17,959 bases of DNA, from positions 1 through 17,959 of the forward strand of contig JAKJDB010000007.1 of assembly GCA_022706175.1 (NCBI GenBank), in the 5' to 3' direction. The notes under the pieces were generated by a model that searched no databases, was not told the origin of the DNA, and was given only the letters and a program-made list of their open reading frames with translations. Positions within the stretch are counted from its first letter, which is position 1, and every line of letters begins with the position of its first letter. The DNA comes from Candidatus Zhuqueibacterota bacterium. GTDB lineage: Bacteria > KSB1 > UBA2214. This document shows, one piece after another, positions 12,206 through 17,959 of the stretch. Made by a program: the position numbers and the translations under genes.

Positions 12206-13867
12206 TCACTGGGTGATGAACTGCTGGACAAAGTAACGGGCGCTGAGCGGCTCACCGGTGGCCCTGGCGATCATCTCATCCCAACGATAGCGGCTCGCCG
12301 GCATAAAGACCCGGTTCCTCAGCGTATCGCCGAGCGCCGCGCAGCCGACGGCACTCCACGCACCGCCCGCAGGCGTCGGCAGCGTCTTCTTCACATATTC
12401 GGTGAGTTGAGAGGCAAACAGCTCGCCCAACAAATAGTTGTGATAATAGCACGGCGCAATGGTAAAGTGGATCTTGGCCGCCCAATCCGGCTCGTGACGG
12501 TCCTTCGGCGAATGAATCATCTGATATTTTTCCACCAGCTGCCACCACAACCGATTCAGATCCTGATCCGGATTGGCGTACAGTTCTTTTTCAAAGTAAT
12601 ACATCACCATGGCCCAACGGGCAAAGATCAACTGCTTGGCGGCCATGGAGGAGGCGGAGGGCGTCTTGATCTTTTCATATTCAGCCGGAGGCAGATTCAG
12701 CATGTCCCGCATCCACTCGGCCTGACGGCTGAAACGGCCGAAAAACATGGCGATCGCCTCTGTGGTGAACGCGTGGGCGGGCTGGCGCAGCAGATAGGGC
12801 AGCGATGGATCGTGACAGCGATCATAGGTCGCATGCCCCAATTCATGCAACAGGGTCTCCATCCAACGCTCGTTGTTCTGCAGATTGCACAGAATGCGCA
12901 CATCGCCGCAGCGGTCGATGTCCGTGCTGAAGGCGTGCGGATTTTTGCCGTCGCGTTCGTAGAGATCGCTGTTGGCCAGGATGGCTGTCACATCCAGACC
13001 GATGCCGCTGTAAAATCGGCTCGCCAGCTGTTTCACATCCTTGCCCGCATAATAGCGGTCCGGATCGAACGCGACATCGGACGGGGCTTCTTGAAAAAAT
13101 GGATCCTGATAATGCCACGGCGCCAGGCCGGATGCAGTGACATGAAATTTTTTGCTCAGCTCTTCATCCATTTGGCGGCGCAGCTCGGTGAAAGGTGCCT
13201 GGCTCAGCGCGAACAGTTCGGTGAACACGCGGTCCACCTCCTCCTGGCTCTGCTCCGCCAAGTGCAGCGACAGGGCGTGATAATCCTTGAAGCCCAGGCT
13301 GTGGGCCGCCTGATTGCGCAGGCGAACCAGTGCGATCAGATCCGACGCAACCCGGCCGCCCACCTGCTTGCTTGCCTCCCAGGCCAACCGACGCTTGCCG
13401 GCATCGGTTTCGTTCTTGAATATCTCATCGATCCGGCCGGCGCTCACCGCCACACCGTCGATCCGGCCGCGAAAGGTGCTGAAGGTCTGCTCCACTTTTG
13501 CCGCCAGCTCGACCATTTGCTTCAGCAGCTTAGGATCGATCTGATTTTCCATATAGGCGTTGACCAACAGCTGCAGCTGTCGGGCCAGCAGCGGATCAGT
13601 GATGCCGCCGGTCTTTTGCCACCGGGTCAAAACCTCAAAGGTTTTGCGGTCGCTGTAGATCTGCCTGAGCTGCAGATTCAACGCCGCATAACGGCTGTAG
13701 GCGGATGAATCGCCGGTGCAGGCCGCCTGCCAGTAAGCCAGGTTGGCCTCCGTTTGCAGCGGTTGAACCTGCGCTACATGCGCATCGATAAACTGTCTCA
13801 AGGCGTTCTCTCCCGAATGCGCACAGGACAGAGCCAGCACGCAAACCATCCCCAAAAACCTTTTCAT
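12206..13867 (-). CDS. Secreted M2-like (ACE-type) zinc metallopeptidase
   Basis: A 553-residue exported peptidase. The signal segment MKRFLGMVCVLALSC ends at Cys15 with an imperfect lipobox, so it may be a lipoprotein. The mostly helical body is typical of M2/M3 gluzincins. The zinc site is HELGH (His341, Glu342, His345) with the third ligand Glu370 in FTTEAIAMFFG, as in the HExxH...HEAIGD pattern of angiotensin-converting-enzyme relatives. Length and order fit bacterial M2 peptidases, which trim dipeptides from C-termini. An open frame extends to 13930, but ATG 13867 gives the signal peptide and has GGAG seven bases upstream. It is the first gene of the long minus-strand block, so transcription of that block probably starts in the adjacent divergent region. 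Confidence 0.85.
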   Translation of the reverse strand: MKRFLGMVCVLALSCAHSGENALRQFIDAHVAQVQPLQTEANLAYWQAACTGDSSAYSRYAALNLQLRQIYSDRKTFEVLTRWQKTGGITDPLLARQLQLLVNAYMENQIDPKLLKQMVELAAKVEQTFSTFRGRIDGVAVSAGRIDEIFKNETDAGKRRLAWEASKQVGGRVASDLIALVRLRNQAAHSLGFKDYHALSLHLAEQSQEEVDRVFTELFALSQAPFTELRRQMDEELSKKFHVTASGLAPWHYQDPFFQEAPSDVAFDPDRYYAGKDVKQLASRFYSGIGLDVTAILANSDLYERDGKNPHAFSTDIDRCGDVRILCNLQNNERWMETLLHELGHATYDRCHDPSLPYLLRQPAHAFTTEAIAMFFGRFSRQAEWMRDMLNLPPAEYEKIKTPSASSMAAKQLIFARWAMVMYYFEKELYANPDQDLNRLWWQLVEKYQMIHSPKDRHEPDWAAKIHFTIAPCYYHNYLLGELFASQLTEYVKKTLPTPAGGAWSAVGCAALGDTLRNRVFMPASRYRWDEMIARATGEPLSARYFVQQFITQ

Positions 13868-13938
13868 AACAGCACTCCGGAATAGTCTAAAATATAGTTT
13901 ACTAAAAATGGCGACGATTTCCAAGGACATTTTCTTGC

Positions 13939-13967
13939 TTGAAAAGCTGCCGCAGGGAAGCTATATT
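13939..13967 (+). promoter_or_regulatory. Sigma70-like promoter for the serine hydrolase gene
   Basis: TTGAAA (13939-13944) and TATATT (13962-13967) match the consensus at 5/6 each with a 17-base spacer. They lie in the 147-base divergent region, giving a leader of about 40 bases before ATG 14015. The same region must also serve the minus-strand peptidase gene; only an AT-rich CTATATTTTA stretch near 13885-13900, without a convincing -35, was seen for that direction. Confidence 0.55.
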
Positions 13968-14014
13968 GAGATCAATCAGCGGCGATCGACGGATTAAAAC
14001 GAAAGAGTTAAACG

Positions 14015-15217
14015 ATGAAAAAAAGCCTCCTTCCGGCCGGGCTCTGCCTCCTGTGCCTGTTGCACGCAGCGCAATCGGCCGAACCCGCAGCCGGACCCTC
14101 TTTTGCCCGCGCGGGCATAGATCGAAAATCCCTGGCGTGGATCGACACGGTGGTCGCAAAAACCATCGAAGAAAAAACCATTCCCGGCGCCGTGGTGCTG
14201 GTGTCGCGGCGCGGACAGGTGGTCTATCGCAAAGCATTTGGATATGCCGAATTGGCGCCGGAAAAAATTCCCATGACCGTCGACAAAATGTTCGATATGG
14301 CCTCGGTCACCAAACCGGTGGCTACCGCCACTTCGATCATGGTGCTGTGCGAACGCGGCCGGCTGCGCCTGACCGACCGAGTGTCCACCTATCTTCCCGA
14401 GTTCACCCGCTATCAAAATCCGGACAGCTCCTGGGCGGAAGAGGCGCGCATCTGGCATCTGCTCACCCACACCTCCGGCCTGCCCGCCTATACCAACGCG
14501 GATACCGCGGCGCTCAAGCTGGGACAACCGTGCACGCGCGAAGCGTTGGCTCGCTATATCGCCGGGCTGAAAAAAATGAACGCGCCCGGCGAGGTCTATC
14601 GCTACAGTTGTCTGGGATTCATCACCCTGGCCCATGTGATCGAAAAAATCACCGGCAAAAATGTGCACACATTCAGCCAGGAGGCGGTGTTCCAGCCTCT
14701 GCGCATGCGCCACACCACCTATGTGCCAGGGCCTGAACTGCTGTCGTTGTGCGTGCCCACTGAAGTGGTGAACGGACAGCCCTGGCTCGGCATCGTGCAC
14801 GATCCGCTGGCCCGGTTGCAAGGCGGCATCTCGGGCAATGCCGGTCTCTATTCCACGGCGGATGACTTGGCGCGCTATTGCCAGATGATGCTCAACGGCG
14901 GCGTGTTGAACCGAGTGCGTATTCTAAGCCCGGTGACCGTAAACCGCATGATCCACATTCCTGAGACCCCCAGCCAGGCCAAACGCGGCTACGGCTGGGT
15001 GGTTAAAGACGGAGTCTCCTGGGTGGGCGGCGATCTGCTGCCTGATCTGGGCTACGGCCACACCGGGTACACCGGAACCTCCATCTGGATCGATCCGGCC
15101 ACTCAATCGTTCATCATTATTCTGACCAATCGCGTCCATCCTCAGGACCGGGGAGAGGTGGATTCGCTGCGCAGCGCCATCGCCAACATCGTAGCCGGCG
15201 CCATGACCGATCTGTAA
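14015..15217 (+). CDS. Secreted beta-lactamase-family serine hydrolase (class C/esterase/D-peptidase-like)
   Basis: A 400-residue exported serine hydrolase of the beta-lactamase (PF00144) fold. A signal peptide (MKKSLLPAGLCLLCLLHAAQSA) is followed by the nucleophile motif Ser97-Val-Thr-Lys100 in MASVTKPVAT, HLLTHTSGLP (148-157), the Tyr197-Ser-Cys position corresponding to YxN, and His349-Thr-Gly351 in place of KTG. HTG is common in family members acting as esterases or D-amino-acid peptidases rather than as beta-lactamases, and Cys in place of the usual Asn argues further against antibiotic hydrolysis. The substrate is unknown; peptidoglycan peptides or esters are plausible. It is the first plus-strand gene, with a good promoter upstream, and ends 70 bases before the GroES-like gene. 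Confidence 0.88.
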   Translation: MKKSLLPAGLCLLCLLHAAQSAEPAAGPSFARAGIDRKSLAWIDTVVAKTIEEKTIPGAVVLVSRRGQVVYRKAFGYAELAPEKIPMTVDKMFDMASVTKPVATATSIMVLCERGRLRLTDRVSTYLPEFTRYQNPDSSWAEEARIWHLLTHTSGLPAYTNADTAALKLGQPCTREALARYIAGLKKMNAPGEVYRYSCLGFITLAHVIEKITGKNVHTFSQEAVFQPLRMRHTTYVPGPELLSLCVPTEVVNGQPWLGIVHDPLARLQGGISGNAGLYSTADDLARYCQMMLNGGVLNRVRILSPVTVNRMIHIPETPSQAKRGYGWVVKDGVSWVGGDLLPDLGYGHTGYTGTSIWIDPATQSFIIILTNRVHPQDRGEVDSLRSAIANIVAGAMTDL

Positions 15218-15287
15218 AATGTATTGCACTTTTAAGAAAAATGTATTAGTTTACTCAATAAAAAACAGTCGTCATTTACAGAGGAAC

Positions 15288-15650
15288 ATGAAAAAGGGCA
15301 ACCGGGAAATTGTCGTTATCGGTGATCGCGTCTTGATCGTACCGGACCTGGGTGAAGAGCGCAGCAATGTGGGCCTCTATTTGCCCAAATGGGCGCTGGA
15401 AAAAGAATCGATCCAGGCCGGCACTATTGTCGAAATCGGGCCGGGCGTTCCCATGGCACCGCCCGCGGATATCGACGAAGAGTCCTGGCGGCCGAAAAAT
15501 ACACCCTCGCAACCTGCCGCTCAGCAGGCCAAGGTGGGTGATTATGCGGTGTTTTTACGCAAAGCCGCTGTAGAGGTCAAACTGGACGGCGATACCTTTT
15601 TAATCGTGCCTCAGGCGGCTTTGCTGGTGCTGATACGGGAACGGTCCTGA
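15288..15650 (+). CDS. GroES-like co-chaperone, extended variant without adjacent groEL
   Basis: A 120-residue homologue of the 10-kDa chaperonin. The fold marks are IGDRVLIVPD (11-20), SNVGLYLPKWALEKE in the roof/mobile-loop region, GTIVEIGPG (45-53), KVGDYAVF (82-89) and the closing VEVKLDGDTFLIVPQAALLVLIRE. Canonical GroES has about 95 residues; the extra length lies between GPG and KVGD (about 54-81), rich in Pro, Asp, Glu and Gln. The loop reads NVGLYLP rather than the usual GGI(V)LP. Similar extended forms annotated as GroES family occur in Bacteroidota, from memory. No groEL follows. An open frame extends to 15219, but AGAGGA just before ATG 15288 and homology set the start there. Whether it caps GroEL or does something else is open. 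Confidence 0.82.
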   Translation: MKKGNREIVVIGDRVLIVPDLGEERSNVGLYLPKWALEKESIQAGTIVEIGPGVPMAPPADIDEESWRPKNTPSQPAAQQAKVGDYAVFLRKAAVEVKLDGDTFLIVPQAALLVLIRERS

Positions 15651-15698
15651 CGGCTTTTCCAGGCGATTCATTCGATATCGAAGGGAAGGGGATTCGGT

Positions 15699-16247
15699 AT
15701 GCCAAGCAAGACGATGATGCTGTTAGCAGGAGCTCTTTTTGGCTTTATTCTTTTATTTTACATTCTGGAAAAATTTTTCAGCTCTTTCGGCGCCAAAGTT
15801 GAAGTCACCAACCCTCCGTATGAACCCAAGCCTCTGATGCCCTGGCTTCTCGGCTTTGCTTTTCTAATGATCAGCGGTTATTATCTATTGAGCCATCCCG
15901 AAAAGCTCCGTGATCTGCGGGTCGATCTCCTGACCCTCCGCGTAAATTCATCCGAAGAATCCCGCGAATATTCCGGCAGCGGCTATGGCCGTCGCTCCGG
16001 CCTCGGCGCCGGTTATGATACCGATCCATCCAACAACCGATATATCATCGGCGGACTCAAAGACAAGCAACTGAAAAAATTGGACCGGTTGCTCGAGTTC
16101 GATAAACGCAACGGCTATCTCAACGATACCACAGTCGAGCGTTTGGCCGACAGCGATGAAGATGTTGTCCAGGCCTATTACCGGTTTCTTAAATGTAAAA
16201 ATCTCATGCGTTCCACCAACACCGTCATTTATCCCGACGAACGGTGA
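15699..16247 (+). CDS. Unrecognised two-helix inner-membrane protein
   Basis: A 182-residue protein I do not recognise. It has two predicted membrane helices (about residues 6-28, LLAGALFGFILLFYILEKFF, and 49-65, WLLGFAFLMISGYYLL). A Ser/Gly/Tyr/Arg-rich linker follows (about 84-112, including YSGSGYGRRSGLGAGYD), then a charged helical tail (about 118-172) with KDKQLKKLDRLLEFDKRNG. The tail probably faces the cytoplasm and could bind a partner. The start is firm, with AAGGGG seven bases upstream of ATG 15699. It lies 48 bases after the GroES-like gene and is followed by two terminator-like hairpins, so it probably ends that transcription unit. Confidence 0.75.
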   Translation: MPSKTMMLLAGALFGFILLFYILEKFFSSFGAKVEVTNPPYEPKPLMPWLLGFAFLMISGYYLLSHPEKLRDLRVDLLTLRVNSSEESREYSGSGYGRRSGLGAGYDTDPSNNRYIIGGLKDKQLKKLDRLLEFDKRNGYLNDTTVERLADSDEDVVQAYYRFLKCKNLMRSTNTVIYPDER

Positions 16248-16261
16248 TCAGCTTTTTTTTT
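16220..16261 (+). terminator. Candidate intrinsic terminator overlapping the stop of the membrane-protein gene
   Basis: CACCGT (16220-16225) pairs perfectly with ACGGTG (16241-16246) around a 15-base loop, and a run of nine T follows at 16253-16261. The stem is short and six bases separate it from the T run, so efficiency is uncertain. The T run supports termination after the membrane-protein gene. Confidence 0.45.
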
Positions 16262-16311
16262 CGCTCAACTCCATCCCTTCGGCCTACGCACGCTTTCACT
16301 ATCGTGATGTT

Positions 16312-16355
16312 GCCGTCCGCCTGACCGAAAAGGTGAAACTTTCCGGGCGGCTTTT
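16312..16355 (+). terminator. Hairpin with T-tract upstream of the rhamnosidase gene (terminator or attenuator)
   Basis: GCCGTCCG (16312-16319) pairs with CGGGCGGC (16344-16351) through eight base pairs, one of them G-U. The loop is 24 bases, and TTTTCGTTT follows the stem. It ends 22 bases before ATG 16378. It is either a second terminator for the upstream gene or, if transcription starts before it, a leader attenuator for the rhamnosidase. The 130-base gap shows no clear promoter. Confidence 0.45.
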
Positions 16356-16377
16356 CGTTTCTTCCGGGAGTCCACCC

Positions 16378-17959
16378 ATGAAACTGAAAGAATGCCTGCC
16401 GTTTTTTTTGCTCGCCATTTACGGCGCCGGCCTGCCGGCTGCATCCACCGTCCTCTCCATCACCCGGATGACCTGCGAATATGCGCAGAATCCCGTGGGC
16501 GTGGAAAATCCGCATCCCTCGTTCAGCTGGATGCTTCAATCAAACGGCTACAACAAACGCCAAACCGCCTTTCAGATCATCGCAGCCACAGACCGCCGTA
16601 AGCTGAGTGCGAAAAAGGCCGATCTGTGGAATTCCGGAATCGTGCGCAAACCGTACTCTAGCCACATACCCTATCAAGGCCGGACGTTGCTGCCGCGGCA
16701 GACAGGCTGGTGGCAAGTGCGGGTATGGGATGAACAGGACCGCCCCTCCGCCTGGAGCCCGCCGGCCCGTTGGGAGATGGGCTTACTGCAGCCCTCGGAC
16801 TGGCAAGCCCTGTGGATCGGCAGCGGTCCGGCGACAGAGCCGCGGCCTGCAAGCGGATTTTTTCAGCAGCAACAAGAACAATCCGCTTTTCCGGATACGG
16901 TGCATATGGACGGACGCAGCACGCTGCTGCGTAAAACCTTTCGCATCGACAAACCTGTGCGCAGCGCGCGCGCCTATGTCTGCGGACTGGGCTATTACGA
17001 GCTGTACTGCAACGGCCGCCGCGTCGGCGATCAGGTGCTGGCGCCGGCCAAGACCAACTATCGCAAGTGGGTCCTGTACGATATCCTCGATCTGAGCCCG
17101 CTGCTTCAATCCGGCGACAACGCCCTGGGCCTAATGCTCGGCAACGGCTGGTTCAATCCCTATAAAAAATGGTGGGACCCCTATCGCATGCAATGGTTCG
17201 GCTCCAAACGTGCGATCGTGCAGCTGCATATCGATTACCGCGACGGCTCCTCCCAGGTGATCATCAGCGACCGCGATTGGAGGACCGCGCCGGGCCCGGT
17301 TCTGTTCTCCTGCATCTATGACGGCGAAGTGTATGACGCCACCCAGGAACCGACCGGCTGGCGCCAGCCCGGTTTCGACGACAGCGGCTGGTCTCATGCC
17401 AGCGTGGTGGAAGCGCCCGGCGGCGTTCTGACCCACTCGCTCATGCCGGATATCAAGGTCACCCAACAGCTCAAACCCATCGCCCTGACCTTTCCCGCCC
17501 CCGGCCTGGCGGTGTATGACCTGGGACAAAATTTCAGCGGCTGGGTGCGCATGACCTGTCACGGCCGGCGCGGCGAGCGCATGACCCTGCGCTATGCCGA
17601 AGACCTGCAGACAGACGGCATGCTGGATTTCACCAGCAACGAAAAAGCCCTGAACACCGATGTCTATGTGCTCAGCGGGGCTGGGACCGAGACCTATGAA
17701 CCCCGCTTCACCTTCCACGGCTTTCGCTATGTGCAGGTCAGCGGCCTGGCCTATCCCCCTGCGATCAACGACCTGACCGGCTGCGTGGTGCATACCGCGG
17801 TGGATACGCTTTCCACCTTTACCTGCAGCGACGAACTGGTCAACCGCATCCACCGCGCCACGCTCTGGTCGCAGCGCAGCAACCTCATGGGCTATCCCAT
17901 GGACTGTCCACAGCGCGACGAACGGCTCGGCTGGCTGGGCGACGCCATGGTGACCATGG
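16378..17959 (+). CDS. GH78 alpha-L-rhamnosidase, secreted (5' part; runs off the window)
   Basis: The first 527 codons, fully open, of a glycoside hydrolase family 78 enzyme that removes terminal alpha-L-rhamnose from plant or microbial glycans. A signal peptide (MKLKECLPFFLLAIYGAGLPA) is followed by an N-terminal Ig/fibronectin-like domain (ENPHPSFSWML around 44-54, GWWQVRVWDEQ, WSPPARWEMGL). Next comes the rhamnosidase N domain (about 190-390, with AYVCGLGYYELYCNGRRVGD and LGNGWFN), then the concanavalin-like segment with VYDLGQNFSGW. The start of the catalytic barrel shows MDCPQRDERLGWLGDA at 508-523, the hallmark stretch with the family acidic residues. Full-length relatives have about 900 residues, so roughly 40% is missing. 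GGGAG lies seven bases upstream of ATG 16378. No transporter or other glycosidase is visible in the window. Confidence 0.93.
   Translation, partial: MKLKECLPFFLLAIYGAGLPAASTVLSITRMTCEYAQNPVGVENPHPSFSWMLQSNGYNKRQTAFQIIAATDRRKLSAKKADLWNSGIVRKPYSSHIPYQGRTLLPRQTGWWQVRVWDEQDRPSAWSPPARWEMGLLQPSDWQALWIGSGPATEPRPASGFFQQQQEQSAFPDTVHMDGRSTLLRKTFRIDKPVRSARAYVCGLGYYELYCNGRRVGDQVLAPAKTNYRKWVLYDILDLSPLLQSGDNALGLMLGNGWFNPYKKWWDPYRMQWFGSKRAIVQLHIDYRDGSSQVIISDRDWRTAPGPVLFSCIYDGEVYDATQEPTGWRQPGFDDSGWSHASVVEAPGGVLTHSLMPDIKVTQQLKPIALTFPAPGLAVYDLGQNFSGWVRMTCHGRRGERMTLRYAEDLQTDGMLDFTSNEKALNTDVYVLSGAGTETYEPRFTFHGFRYVQVSGLAYPPAINDLTGCVVHTAVDTLSTFTCSDELVNRIHRATLWSQRSNLMGYPMDCPQRDERLGWLGDAMVTM

Noticed and set aside
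11759..13708. Long plus-strand open frame of about 650 codons opposite the peptidase and DUF4921 genes
   Set aside because: It spans two well-supported minus-strand genes, has no domain, signal or family motif, and is rich in Arg, His, Gln and Ala as expected of an antisense shadow in GC-rich DNA.
15219..15287. Longer N-terminus for the GroES-like protein
   Set aside because: The extra 23 codons are in AT-rich intergenic-like DNA, have no homology to GroES, and the AGAGGA site supports ATG 15288.
15671..15682. Perfect 12-base palindrome TTCGATATCGAA upstream of the membrane-protein gene
   Set aside because: Several 12-base palindromes are expected by chance in 18 kb. No matching operator elsewhere was noticed, so a regulator site cannot be claimed.
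17131..17853. Minus-strand open frame of 240 codons within the rhamnosidase
   Set aside because: The plus strand encodes uninterrupted GH78 domains through this region; the reverse frame is a shadow.

Overview
The window looks like a chromosomal segment of a Gram-negative bacterium of the FCB (Fibrobacterota-Chlorobiota-Bacteroidota) type, possibly a candidate lineage such as KSB1 or a Calditrichota relative. The evidence is two tandem PorV/PorQ-type outer-membrane proteins, a secreted beta-propeller ending in a YPNPF...GVYFYRI FlgD-like/type IX sorting domain, several lipoprotein or secretion signals, a Bacteroidota-style extended GroES homologue and a GH78 rhamnosidase. The lineage is an inference. 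I saw no rRNA, tRNA, CRISPR array, insertion sequence or integrase, so this reads as ordinary vertically inherited chromosome.

Positions 1 to 13867 hold thirteen genes on the minus strand, with no gap above about 91 bases and some overlaps of 4 bases. In transcription order they are: secreted M2-type zinc peptidase, DUF4921 (GalT/HIT-like) protein, putative lipoprotein, divergent polysaccharide deacetylase, PdxJ-like protein, HD-domain protein, tryptophanase, HAD phosphatase, Ig-repeat lipoprotein, BNR propeller with sorting domain, two PorV/PorQ-family proteins, and an isocitrate/isopropylmalate-type dehydrogenase cut by the window edge. Candidate internal promoters lie at 5591-5599 and 906-934, so the run is probably several overlapping transcription units.

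A divergent intergenic region (13868-14014) separates this block from four plus-strand genes: a secreted beta-lactamase-fold serine hydrolase with a good sigma70-like promoter, a stand-alone GroES-like protein, a two-helix membrane protein followed by two terminator-like hairpins, and the first 527 codons of a GH78 alpha-L-rhamnosidase that runs off the end. Every non-coding stretch is under 150 bases.

The most unusual part is the centre (about 5590-8960). The PdxJ homologue has lost essentially all recognised pyridoxine-phosphate-synthase catalytic residues. It overlaps an HD-domain protein that keeps a full metal-ligand set, and the two sit upstream of a PLP-dependent tryptophanase that is translationally coupled to a HAD phosphatase. 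This may be a small undescribed metabolic or regulatory module. A second coherent group (947-5555) looks like an envelope/surface unit: lipoprotein, propeller cargo and two PorV-like barrels.
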